Shown in pieces: positions 1-11,597 of a stretch of DNA of 64,000 nucleotides. The translations under genes and the position numbers were made by a program. Within the stretch, counting starts at the first letter, position 1; every line of letters starts with the position of its first letter. The notes under the pieces are model-generated. The model saw nothing but the letters and a program-made list of their open reading frames with translations, made no database searches and was not told where the DNA came from. Location: NCBI RefSeq assembly GCF_963678635.1, contig NC_087070.1, forward strand, positions 26,658,057 to 26,722,056, read 5' to 3'. The DNA comes from Symsagittifera roscoffensis. Lineage: Eukaryota; Xenacoelomorpha; Acoela; Convolutidae.

Positions 1-3000
1 TCATCAAACCTCAACCTCCATCAAAAACAAAAAAGAAAATCCCAGAATTTTTTGAAACGCCTAATTTCTTATGTAAATACGTCTATAAAATGCAACTATG
101 TTTAGGACCATTTTATAACATTCTCAGACAGCAAAATAGTTTTGTATGGACAATAGAACATCAGAAATGATTTGAAGAAATAAAAACACTTCTCACTGAA
201 CAAATATCAAATACTATCCCAGATCCAGACCAACCTTTTTATGCTATGCGCGACGCCTCAAACTCAAGACTATTTAGACAAGTTGAACTTAGACTCTCTA
301 CACTTATGAAAAAATGCACAGCTACAAAAACCACTCTCACAAAATATGAGTTTTTAATCAAATGTTACTTAAAGAAAACTTGAAAGCAGCCCGGATAAAT
401 CACTTTTTTTCTCACAGTGTAAAGTTTTTTGGACATATTATAGAAGGAAATACGATAACTGCATTAAAATCCCTCATAGACGCAATCATCAAACCTCAAC
501 CTCCATAAAAAAAACAAAATCCCAGAATTTCTTTGAACGCTCAATTTCTTATGCAAATACGTCTTTAAAATGCAACTATATTTAAGACCATTTTATAACT
601 TTCTCAGACAGGAAAAGAATTTTGAATGGACAATAGAACATCAGAAATGATTTGAAGAAATAAAAACACATCTCACTGAACAAATAACAAATACTATCCC
701 AGATCCAGACCAACCTTTTTATGCTATGTGCGACGCCTCAAATTTTGGCAGCGGCGCAGCCTTATTACAATGGAACAATTAAAATGAATCTTATTTCAGC
801 AGACTATTTAGACAAGCTGAACTTAGACTCTCTACACTTATGAAAAATTACACAGCTATGAAATACGCTCTCACAAAAAATGAAATTTTAATCAAATGTT
901 TTTAAAGAAAACATGAAAGCAGCCCCGGATAAATCACATTTTTTCTCACCGTGTAAATTTCATTTGACATATTATAGAAGGAAATACGATAACTGCATTA
1001 AAATCCCGCATAAACGCAATCATCAAACCTCAACCTCCATCAAAAACAAAAAAGAAAATCCCAGAATTTATTGAAACGCCTAATTTCTTATGTAAATACG
1101 TCTATAAAATGCAACTATGTTTTGGACCATTTTATAACTTTCTCAGACAGGAAAAGAATTTTGAATGGACAATAGAAAATCAGAAATGATTTGAAGAATT
1201 AAAAACACATCTCACTGAACAAATAACAAATACTATACCAGATCCAGACCAACCTTTTTATGCTATGCGCGACGCCTCAAACTCAAGACTATTTAGACAA
1301 GCTGAACTTAGACTCTCTACACTTATGAAAAATTACACAGCTATGAAATACGCTCTCACAAAAAATGAAATTTTAATCAAATGTTTTTAAAGAAAACATG
1401 AAAGCAGCCCCGGATAAATCACATTTTTTCTCACCGTGTAAATTTCATTTGACATATTATAGAAGGAAATACGATAACTGCATTAAAATCCCGCATAGAC
1501 GCAATCATCAAAACTCAACCTCCATCAAAAACAAAAAACAAAATCCCAGAATTTATTGGAACGCCTAATTTCTTATGTAAATACGGCTATAAAATGCAAC
1601 TATGTTTAGGACCATTTTATAACATTCTCAGACAGCAAAATAGTTTTGTTTGGACAATAGAACATCAGAAATGATTTGAAGAAATAAAAACACTCCTCAC
1701 TGAACAAATATCAAATACTATCTCAGATGCAGACCAATCATTTTTTGCTATGCGCGACGCCTCAAACTCAAGACTATTTAGAGAAGTTGAACTTAGACTC
1801 TCTACACTTATGAAAAAATGCACAGCTATAAAAAACACTCTCACAAAAATTAATTTTTAATCAAATGTTACTTAAAGAAAACATGAAAGCAGCCCCGGAT
1901 AAATCACATTTTTCCTCACCGTGTAAAATTCCTTGGACATATTATAGAAGGAAATACGATAATTCCATTAAAATCTCGCATAGACGCAATCATCAAACCT
2001 CAACCTCCATCAAATAAAAACAAAATCCCAGAATTTCTTGGAACGCCTAATTTCTTATGTAAATACGTCTTCAAAATGCAACTATATTTAAGACCATTTT
2101 ATAACCTTCTCAGACAGCAAAAGAATTTGGAATGGACAATAGAACATCAAAAATGATTTGAAGAAAGAAAAACACATCTCACTGAACAAATATCAAATAC
2201 TATCCCAGATCCAGACCAACCATTTTATGCTATGTGCGACGCCTCAAATTTTGGCATCGCCGTAGCCTTATTACAATGGAACAAATAAAATGAATCTTAT
2301 TTCAGCAAACTCAAGATTATTTAGACAAGCTGAACTTAGACTCTCTACACTTATTAAAAATGCACAGCTATAAAATACACTCTCACAAAATATGAATTTT
2401 TAATCAAATGTTACTTAAAAAAAACATTAAAGCAGCCCCGGATAAATCACATTTCTTCTCACCGTGTAAATTTTATTGGACACATTATAGAAGGAAATAC
2501 GATAACTATATTAAAATCCCGCATAAACGCAATCATCAAACCTCAAGCTCCATAAAAAAAACAAAATCCCAGAATTTCTTTGAACGCTTAATTTCTTATG
2601 TAAATACGTCTTTAAAATGCAACTATATTTAAGACCATTTTATAACATTCTCAGACATGAAAAGACCTTTGAATGGACAATAGAACATCAGAAATGATTT
2701 GAAGAAAGAAAAAACACATCTCACTGAACAAATATCAAATACTATCCCAGATCCAGACACACCGTTTCATGCTATGTGCGACGCCTCCAATTTTGGCATC
2801 GGCGCAGCCTTATTACAATGGAACAAATAAAATGAATCTTATTTCAGCAAACTGAAGACTATTTAGACAAGCTGAACTTAGACTCTCTACACTTATGAAA
2901 AAATGCACAGCTATAAAATACACTCTCACAAAATATGAATTTTTATTCAAATGTTACTTCAAAAAAAAAGAAAGCAGCCCCGGCTAAATCACATTTTTTC

Positions 3001-3400
3001 TCACCATGTAATTTTCCTTGGACATATTATAGAAGGAAATACGATAGCTCCATTAAAATTCCACATAGACGCAATCATCAAACCTCAACCTCCGTCAAAT
3101 ATAAACAAAATCCCTGAATTTATTGGAACGCCTAATTTCTTATGTAAATACGTCTATAAAATGCAACTATGTTTAAGATCATTTTATAACATTCTCAGAC
3201 AGCAAAATAATTTTGAATGGACAATAGAACATCAGAAATTATTTGAAGAAATAAAAACACTTCTCACTAAACAAATATCAAATACTATCCCAGATGCAGA
3301 CCAACTATTTTTTGCTATGAGCGACGCCTCAAATTCAAGACTATTTAGACAAGCTAAACTTAGACTCCCTACTTTTAGGAGAAAACGCACAGCTATAAAA
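1..3400 (+). repeat. Tandem array of about 485/540-bp units derived from an LTR-element RT/RNase H segment
   Basis: Seven head-to-tail units can be phased on the shared word TCATCAAACCTCA (TCATCAAAACTCA or TCATCAAACCTCAAG in two units), starting at 1, 486, 1020, 1505, 1990, 2533 and 3075. Periods are about 485 or 534-543 bp. Each unit encodes, with frameshifts, the end of a Ty3/Gypsy-like reverse transcriptase (FLGHII motif), the connection segment (WTIEHQK) and the start of RNase H (DAS motif, then a KYEFLI-like end). The unit junction joins the RNase H side back to RT sequence upstream of FLGHII. Only the last unit runs on into the rest of pol. Long units keep about 60 bp after the DAS motif that short units lack. 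Six units carry TGA where the last unit has TTA, so the upstream copies share an inactivating change. Confidence 0.9.
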
Positions 3401-3711
3401 TACACTCTCATAAAATATGAATTTTTAATACTTGGATCAAAACATCCAACAGTTCTCTTCATAGACCATAAACCTATATGTTTTCTCTTTACACAGAAAT
3501 CAAATCCAAACCATAGTTTTTATAGATTTCAATTAATTTTAAAGAAAGTTCCAAACCTACATATAGTTTGAACAGCAGAGAGAAATCTTTCACTACCAGA
3601 CACACCCAGTAGAAACAAACCACCTGAATTAATAACAAGAAAAACAACAGTAGAAATACCACAAATTATTAAGTTTTTTCTTGCGAAAGACGAAACATCA
3701 TCAAGATTAGA
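2951..3711 (+). pseudogene. LTR-retrotransposon pol: RT C-terminus and RNase H
   Basis: This is the last array unit plus its unique continuation, and it is the least damaged copy: frame from 2951 stays open for 206 codons to 3571. Visible in order: FLGHIIEGNTI near 3012, FEWTIEHQKLFEEIK (RT-RNase H connection), SDAS with its aspartate codon at 3323, and LFIDHKP near 3455, matching the TDHKP-type motif of Gypsy RNase H. Beyond the stop at 3571 the same frame continues to a PDTPSR-like segment, corresponding to the ADALSR end of RNase H. A block of RNase H after the DAS motif is missing (short-unit deletion). The family is clear; the copy is dead. The fingers and palm of RT lie outside the window or are lost. 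Confidence 0.85.
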
Positions 3712-4134
3712 ATGCAAATATGCAGTAAAAACTTCGTTGATCACGCACAATTTAAACACTTAAAACACTTTCCATTAAATTTAGATTACCAAAAAAATCA
3801 CTACGAAGTAGACCTATTAGGAAACTCTACATTTAAACCGATACCATTTTCATCATGGATCAAAAACCATACACAACAAAAAACACTCAAACCAAAAAAT
3901 ATACAGGACAGAATTGTTCCCTTCAATAGAAAATGAAAATCTAACCAATCATACAAAATTATCAGGACCTCCAGATACCGACTCAAAATACACAATAAAT
4001 CAAGTTTTCGACCTCCATGACCCCCTAGATAACATATCTCTCTCAAAAATAGAAATTGAAAATATCTCTCTACCAAATACAGAAAAATTAACAATTGGGC
4101 TGCTACAAAAATACACTAACTACCATTAAGTATG
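3712..4134 (+). pseudogene. Pol linker between RNase H and integrase
   Basis: Two overlapping open stretches (3712-3936 and 3914-4129) in different frames carry hydrophilic sequence with no catalytic motif. Position between RNase H and the integrase zinc domain makes this the variable linker of the same pol polyprotein. A frameshift separates the two stretches. I see no domain I can name. The direct join to the HHCC region at about 4140 supports one original reading frame. Confidence 0.65.
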
Positions 4135-5638
4135 ATACTCATAGCATTTCACATTTCACATTTCCTAAACACTAAAGGACATGCAGGATCAGAAAAAACA
4201 TCCTCAAACTTTATCCTAACTTTTTACTTTCCAAATGCACCGGTTTGGTCACAGTATTATGCAACGATTGCAATATATGCCAATTAAATAAACCGTACCC
4301 ACATCAAAAAAAAATAGCAGAGAAACATGATTTTAGAGGACAGAATTTATATTTTAACCAAAGAATCTCATTCGATACAAAAAGACCAATATCACCCTTC
4401 TCAGAAGGAAACTCATATAAAATGGTCATAGTTGACGCATTTACACACTACGTAGCACTCAACCCAGTACCTCATTGTAATGCCTATCATGCATATACAA
4501 TACTTTATGAACACTGGATAGCGAATTTTGGGATACCAGAAATCCTTGTAACAGATAATGGCCTTTAACGAATAATAACGAAATAATCACATTATTCCAT
4601 CTATATAACATTAAAGACAAACCACAAACATTTTATGCCCCTTGGTCTATTGGTTTAGTAGACGGAATGAACCGTTCACTACAAGAATACCTCAGATGTA
4701 TCATAAATGGAAACGATACAAAATACACTGAATGGTCAGCAGTTGGAAAAATTTTCCCCTTGGCTTACAATTCACAGATAACAACAATCTTAGGACTATC
4801 ACCGTATGAAATGGATTTTGATCAGAAACCACGGCAACCAAAAATGTTCACAGCAAACTCCTCCAAAAACACACAAGGTTATTGCCATTCTACAAAAGAA
4901 TCAAGGTGTTATAATCTACCGTTACATACTTTCGATGAAGATCAATTTCATCACCCACAAATTAGCCTTCGGCACACATATCGAATGGATTATAAACAGA
5001 GATGAAAAACAAAATAAATTTTATCAAAAAATGGCCAAAAAAAAGTATTACATGGATAGAATGTTCATTCCCAAATAAATTCACAAAATCACTTCAGCTA
5101 CAAAATTAAAAACTGGAACATTTGTCTTAATCCCAAATTATGTAAAACAAAAAGGAATATCAAAAAAATTACAGCCAATCCGAAAACGACCATTTCAAAT
5201 TTTTGACCAGCCTACTGATGTACACTAAACTTATTGATTCAAACAGAAAAAATCTTTTACCATATTACCCAAAAGAATACGCTCTTCGCGAGCTTACACA
5301 ATTATACTCCTTTGCAGGTCTCAAAATTGTCCACGACAACTCAGACAAAAATCAAAAACAAACAATTTTTATAATTTGTTCACCACATTTTTTAGAAACA
5401 AAAAATAAAGAAAAAAACCCGACAAAAACCCCAAGAAATAAGCAACAAACAAATACCTCAGAAACAAAAAAAAAACAAAAAATTAGGAGAAAAAATTTTA
5501 CCACAAAAAATAAAATAAAATTTTCAACAACGACAATCATTGCGACTTTGAAATCATCAACGAAACAATTACAAAAACTTCAATCCACAATCTAAAATAA
5601 TAGAGAAAGTTGAATTCCAAAAACCTCCTTCTAATTAA
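4135..5638 (+). pseudogene. LTR-retrotransposon integrase and pol C-terminus, decayed
   Basis: An HHCC zinc domain is visible: histidines in the FHISH and GHAG segments (about 4145-4185) and the pair CNDCNICQLNK near 4257. The catalytic core follows: aspartate in SFDTK near 4376, a second in VTDNGL near 4555. Where the catalytic glutamate is expected (G-VE-NR context) the sequence reads GLVDGMNRS, an aspartate. Frameshifts lie around 4560-4660 and 5000-5110. A C-terminal FVLIPNYVKQKG segment (about 5115) is followed by LLPYYPKEYALREL (5255) and an A-rich lysine/threonine tail, ending in another frame with a TAA at 5636-5638. Order RT-RNase H-integrase identifies a Ty3/Gypsy-type element. Not functional. 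Confidence 0.85.
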
Positions 5639-6372
5639 TTATCACTTTAAAATTTGAAAAAAAAAAAACACAAATCTTTCTTCTCTTTTCGGATATTCAT
5701 ACTGACGCTCTTGAACAACTAGCTCAGTTTCAGCCAATCAGAAGCTATCTAAACATCATCTCATTCTGAAACCACTTCTTTAGCCGACACTTTTCAATTT
5801 TCAAACATATATGTGACTATAACTAAAAGACCTCCAGGTCAAAAATAAGCAACAAGCTCATATTTGACTACCGGAAAAAACAAAACCTAAGAATTACAAC
5901 CCTCCCCCATCAAATAGAACAAAGATCAACAATACTGTCCCACTTTACACTCCAATTTTCCCTTCAGGAAAAATGTTAAATTAGCCTAAAGAAAAAATAG
6001 GACTTGATCATTAAGCCTAAAGTACGAATAACTCCTAGATACCCCCGACCATCCGATAAAAAAAAACAATCAAAAAGCTCATTTCTAGACCTTCAGACTT
6101 CTCTTTGCCAAAAGTTGCCCACATCAAACCAGCTTGTCAAGAATCAATAAACAATCCGACCACACTCAAGTTTCGCAAGAGAAAAAAAAGAAAAAAATAG
6201 AAAAGAATAATTTGGCAAGAACGAATCCTTTGTAAAATGCTTCTTTCCAAATCAGTCAATTTCCTCGAAATCATAACTTCAAAACTTTTTTCAACCCTAT
6301 CAATCTTTTTCAAGTCATCAAATTTTTTATCATAGATAGTTTTGAACTATTTCTCTGTCTCTTCATAATTTT
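5639..6372. other. AT-rich inter-gene stretch of the LTR element
   Basis: No sustained frame or recognised motif on either strand. It lies between the pol stop and the envelope-like region. A pyrimidine-rich run ending in TTTTTTGCAG near 6380 could be a splice acceptor for a subgenomic envelope message, as in env-bearing Gypsy elements; this is inference from position only. Confidence 0.4.
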
Positions 6373-7290
6373 TTGCAGTTTTTTCACAATTTTCTACTCA
6401 CTCCACAAAACCTACCTCAGCCATCTAGTCAGACAAATCATCCTCAATCATCAACGTGTTTTTCATTTCAAGAAAATCCATATACATTTGAGGAAAGTCA
6501 TTCACTATTATCAGAATCTTTAGTACCTGTAGTTCGCCACGCACCCCTAAGCGAACCACAATACGAACCAACATATAATATATACCCTTCTCTTCAGCAA
6601 GACCTTAAAAGAACAAGACATCCAAATCAAAACCAAAATACATCCACAAAAATTAGACAAATCGTACATCCAAGACGAATTAAAAATTCGTGAAAATTCC
6701 TTTAACCCCCCCAACTTCAACACAACGTCTCACAATTGGATGACACAAGCTTTCACTCAAGGTGAACCAAACTTGGTAAGCGACCCAATAGATATCTTGT
6801 CACTACCAGAAACCCTCTCACTTTCTTCAACCCCTTCAATAAGTCAGACCTCAACAACATCATTTCCTCCAAAGTTTCCTACAAATTTAGACGATATATA
6901 TAAGGAATAATTAACCAAAAATTAACCCCTACGATTAGATCAGAATACATTCGTAGCAGCCCCTCCATTATTTGGTCAACACCTCGACAGTAACAGACTA
7001 CATAATTGGGCACTCAACAGATTACAATATAGACACGACATTCACAAAGACATACAGGAACACAACATACAAATCCTTACACAAGACAATCTGACACTTA
7101 AGTTTGAAACCACAGTAAAATTAAGCAATTTAGCATATCATCAACTCGCCTTAGCTCCACCAAATACAACAGCTCAATCATTACCTCCCCCATTTATCAC
7201 AACAGAAAATATCAATAAATACGATAGATATACAAAAAAAAACACTTGGATACATCACATTCTATTATCCCTATTCAGGACTATACTACA
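6373..7290 (+). pseudogene. N-terminal part of envelope-like gene (Ser/Pro/Gln-rich leader region)
   Basis: An open frame runs 6373-6693 with a composition rich in Ser, Pro, Gln and Asn. At about 6690 coding appearance shifts to the frame that runs from 6692 through TAA codons at 6908 and 6923 and stays readable to the hydrophobic segment at about 7255-7345. Thus the envelope-like protein seems to have possessed a long N-terminal region ahead of its signal or anchor segment. No domain recognised. It could instead be a separate small ORF. Decayed by one frameshift and two stops. Confidence 0.55.
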
Positions 7291-9831
7291 CATGTTTTTT
7301 TTAATAACCCTTCTCTTTCAAACCCTACTCCCTTTTACTTTTTCAGAACCAACAAATCATAAAAACCCTTCCCCTCGATTAGGATCTCAAGATTTACTAG
7401 TCACACACTATGATTGTGAAGAAAAAGAACAAAAAACACTACATAAATGCGCCATAAACCAAGTAACACAATGCGAATCCAAACCACAAGAAAAAAAAAC
7501 AACAACTATACTAGCCACAGTTTATTCAAAAGGCCGAGCTACAATTTAACAGGATATAAGTTTACAGCAAAAAAGTACATTGTTCCCAAGTCTCAAATGG
7601 AAACAAAAATAGACTTGATCACGAATCTTTCTTTCAAAGTAATTTAAAAAACTTTTACATCTTAGCCCTGAAGATTGTAAAAATGAACTCAAACGATTAA
7701 AATTAACAACAAATAAAAGCACAAACCAAAAATTGTTAAGTTTTTGAGTTTTTCCAGGCTCTGCACATCAAGCGCAACTTGAAAGATGCAAAGGTCATAT
7801 AAAATTAGATGACAAATACCCATTCCACGGCGCACATGGACAATTAACTTATGATCTCCTTGATAAATTCTGGATACCACACATTAGAATAAACAATTTT
7901 TCTAATTGCAAAGCTGACACAAAAAACAAAGGATATCAGGAAATTATCCACAAAAAACAAAGGATATCAAGCTGACACAAAAAACAAAGGATAATTTTTG
8001 CTTGGAAAATTCAATTAGAGAAAGTAAAATTAACCCGAGATATAAAAAAAGACACTATATTTTATCATCGATTACGATTACCTTGTAAAAATGATCAAGG
8101 ATTTTGCGAACCAACACCAAGAAAACAAGCAACAATTGTTTGGTTCCCGAAGACACATGTACCACATTTCAAGTTGCAAGTATACACACAAGAATGATCA
8201 AAATTCATCAAAAACTCTTTATTGAATCCATTTCTTATGATAAAGTTAACCCTGAAAAGATCAGACAGAACAATAAACGTTTCGACAATTTCATTTATAT
8301 AGAAAACAAATTGACAAGTTTTCAAATCTACCCAGAAACAGAACTCGCTTGCAAATATAACACTCCACTTTATAAAAAACAATACTCAAATATTCTTGTC
8401 GAATATGAAAAAAAGGTTTCGAAATGAACACAGGAAAAGTAATAAATAAACCAAATCAAACACATCACATTTCAAATAGTGACGAAAACTCATACATGGC
8501 AGTAACATTTCTAAAAAACACAGGAAGAACTGGTGGAAAACTTTGACCACAGGACAAAAGCAGTACAGGCTTACAAGAACTATCACTTATGAACAATACC
8601 TTTTTGGTGCAATTCACTATGACATCCATTTAGACATGAAATTAGACTATACAATAAGTAGAGTTTTCTAAGAAACATCACTATCAGAACTGGAAACCCT
8701 TAATCACTGATGTGCACTTGAATGCAATTTTACAATCACTTGCCCTTGCCATTTTAAAATTATCTTATGCAGGATAATTGTTGTCAGGAAATAGATCAAA
8801 TTTTATCCACTACGAAGGAAATATTTTTTGGTAATACTCATGTACAAAAAAAGCATCACCATTAAATGTATTTGAAGACAAAAGATGTTACAAAAGAATC
8901 CCCATATTCTACAAAACAAAAGTACCTTTCGTTGACATACTTTCTAGAACATATTTTTGGGATACAGCTGTCCCATGTGGATCTAAAAACAGCCACAATA
9001 TTGTACAGTTAAGTCCCGATGACCAGAAAGTATTAAAGCTATTGCTAGAAACCCAAATATAGATTTACAATCAATAGGTATATACTTCAGATCAGGTATC
9101 CAACATCACATCCTCACACAACAATTTCAAGAACTCCTTACAAAAATGGATACAATACAAAGACAATCCAATGACCAAAACTTAATAAAACTTGCAGAAA
9201 CCGCAGAATTTTCAGACATCTATACACAAGACTACCTTGGATACTTTAAAGATATAGAAGATAACATTTATTTAAACGGTGAAAATTACCGTCCACAAGA
9301 TACATCACCCATCATTATCTTTAGTTTTGTAAATTTGGAAAATGAACTACTCGCCTTTCTAGGATGGCCCTACTAGATCTTAGAAAGATTGACTATATTA
9401 TATGCAATGTTTAACTTTTTTGGTTTTCTCTTTTCAATATTGAAAGAAGTCTATGATACATGCCAATACACACACACACAAGTAAACAAACAAGCAAGTG
9501 TAGCACGCATACTTTTCGCAGGGTTGTTCGGAATAATTTCAACCTCAAATAAAAAAACCTTTCAGACTCTCAAATAAGTGAATATAACAAAAAACTATCA
9601 ACCACACCCAATACATAAGATAATTCACGAGAAAATGGAAATGCAACACATACTGCGCCACAATTACATACTTTACATAATAACCATCCAATATCTTTAT
9701 TACCACGAAATTACAGGAATATAGCCCTAACAGAGCACATCTCTACAAGTCATAGATATCCACAAAGTCCAGTTATTCACATTATTGCACAGACACCAAA
9801 ATGTAGAAAAAAACATATGAACAGATTATAG
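7291..9831 (+). pseudogene. Envelope-like glycoprotein gene of the LTR element, decayed
   Basis: It opens with a hydrophobic segment (LITLLFQTLLPFTFS, about 7298-7345) that looks like a signal peptide or anchor, followed by a cysteine-containing ectodomain broken over several frames: 7292-7549, 7447-7647, the 7690-8095 stretch, 8104-8427, pieces to 9060, 9146-9376 and 9389-9577. A strongly hydrophobic segment near 9395-9450 and a second near 9500-9540 fit a membrane anchor close to the C-terminus; a hydrophilic tail can be followed in another frame to TAG at 9829-9831. Position directly after pol fits the third gene of an errantivirus-like Gypsy element. At least five frameshifts or stops and an internal triplication at 7912-7994. 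Dead. Relationship to a viral glycoprotein class is not determined here. Confidence 0.65.
7912..7994 (+). repeat. Three short direct repeats inside the envelope-like gene
   Basis: The word CACAAAAAACAAAGGATA occurs three times, at about 7917, 7949 and 7976; the first and third copies are preceded by GCTGA. Copies lie within about 80 bp. It looks like a local slippage or repair duplication inside a decayed coding sequence and breaks the frame. Confidence 0.85.
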
Positions 9832-9886
9832 AACAGCCACGTACCACTAATTTCCGTTTTTAAAACAACCATCTTTTTAGCCCACG

Positions 9887-11597
9887 ATGAGCCGCCAGAT
9901 TGAATCCCTCAACCGTTCCCTTTCATACCCATCCAAACTCCAACGTCACTCTCAGATCTTACCACTCTTTGATATCACTCCGTACCCTGAAACATCATAT
10001 ACTAATAATTCACCAAGCATGGATTCAGATGACACTTCCACAAACACAGTTTTTCACACATTTTTAGAATTTAACAACTCTGATATTGAAACCCCAGATG
10101 AATTCGCTGACTCCAAGCCTAGCCCATCCACTTTTTCCCAACCCCTCTTTCAACCACCCCATGACCAAATTCCCGATGAACCTTCCTCAGCCCCTTCCTC
10201 CTACACTGATGCGACCCTAACTTACTCCCCAATGACTAGCGACCTACCTGACTACTCTAGCCCCGTTGATACAGAACTCGAAAACGAATTAGATAACTTC
10301 ATAAACCTTCCACAACAGCTACTACACCCTAACACACTAACCATTCATCACCTCTCTTAAACCATAACATCCTCAGAATCCTCAAATCCCCCATGCACTA
10401 CTGGAGAAACCCGAGCCCACCGAGTACTTAAACGAAAACTGCCCAATACCCTATTCCCTTCTAACCCTCGACCAGCTCAAACATTTTCGAATCATCCACT
10501 TCACACTAACACAAAAGAATTTCTCCAAGTGTGCTTGCCATTCTTTCCACAATATACTTAGTATCACACAAATCCTAGCAACGATCAACCGATTTACGTT
10601 AACGACAATGCCTTATTCCCCACACTTTCATGGACCTCACATAATCATATCAGTAACCCATTATCACTTCCACTATATAATAACCCAGACAACAAGGAAT
10701 TATGTCAAACTAGACTCTATCACCTAACCACAGCACTTCATGAAAAACATTTCACAGCCATCGGATTAAACCAAACACTAACCGATTCTCCATTAACCAT
10801 TATGATTACGCCATTGCACGATCCAATGAAGATACCTTTTTGAATGAAGATACTAACGCTAACCCCCAAATAACTGAAAAATTTTCCATCAAATCACAAT
10901 ATGTTTTTACTATAAACTGCATGAATAAAAAACATGATCACATTATATCCACAGTACTTCGCGACACAAAAACCTATGACCCCTATTTCAGTTAATTTAA
11001 CCACTTTTCACTAACTTTTAATTTCATAACACCAAAAGAATGTGACCTACACTGCAAACATCAAACAATTTTACGCACAAAACAAACTCACACTTGCACT
11101 TAATATGAATTCAAACAACACCATTACACAACTAATACACCATCACGAAACCTACAACATCGATTTCAATTTATTTACTCCAAATGCACTTCACCATTCT
11201 TCTTAAACTTCACATATTGTATTAGAGACACAAACATGCAAGGAATCCTTAGAAACTACGACCCTATCCGACAAATATATATATTCTGCCCACTAACCAG
11301 AACTTTTAACGTTGATGAATCCTGTCCACTAATTGTCCCTCATATATACAGCCCGTTGAAATCCAAATCCTAGAATACATTCAAAACATTAAACTTAATC
11401 ATAAACTTTATAATCTAATCCAAAACACATCGCATGAATTCTCACCAAGTAGTGAAGAGCACAAGATCATCAAAGCACTTGAATTGCTTTGGCCTCTACT
11501 TCAAACTAAATACATCACCGGCTTGCTTGCCAAACTTCTAACAACATCGAGCATCATTCACGATATTTTCCCAAATGGATTTTTCGCTGACGATTAA
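9887..11597 (+). pseudogene. Unrecognised gene of about 570 codons downstream of env, decayed
   Basis: ATG at 9887 opens a 157-codon frame ending at TAA 10358-10360. The same frame stays protein-like past that stop and past TAG 10559-10561 to about 10798, then continues in the +1-shifted frame from 10801 (stops at 10993, 11101, 11371), then in a third frame from about 11355 to TAA 11595-11597. Two or three frame changes and five stops therefore interrupt one coherent reading of about 570 codons. The N-terminal 150 residues are rich in Pro, Ser, Thr and acidic residues; the middle is cysteine- and histidine-containing (C-x3-C-x-H near 11041); the last 80 residues look helical. I do not recognise it. 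It starts 56 bp after the env-like stop, suggesting an extra gene of the same element, but an unrelated insertion or host pseudogene is possible. Confidence 0.5.

Noticed and set aside
1-3400. Array as a CRISPR-like repeat
   Set aside because: Units are about 500 bp of retroelement coding sequence in a eukaryotic context, with no unique spacers.
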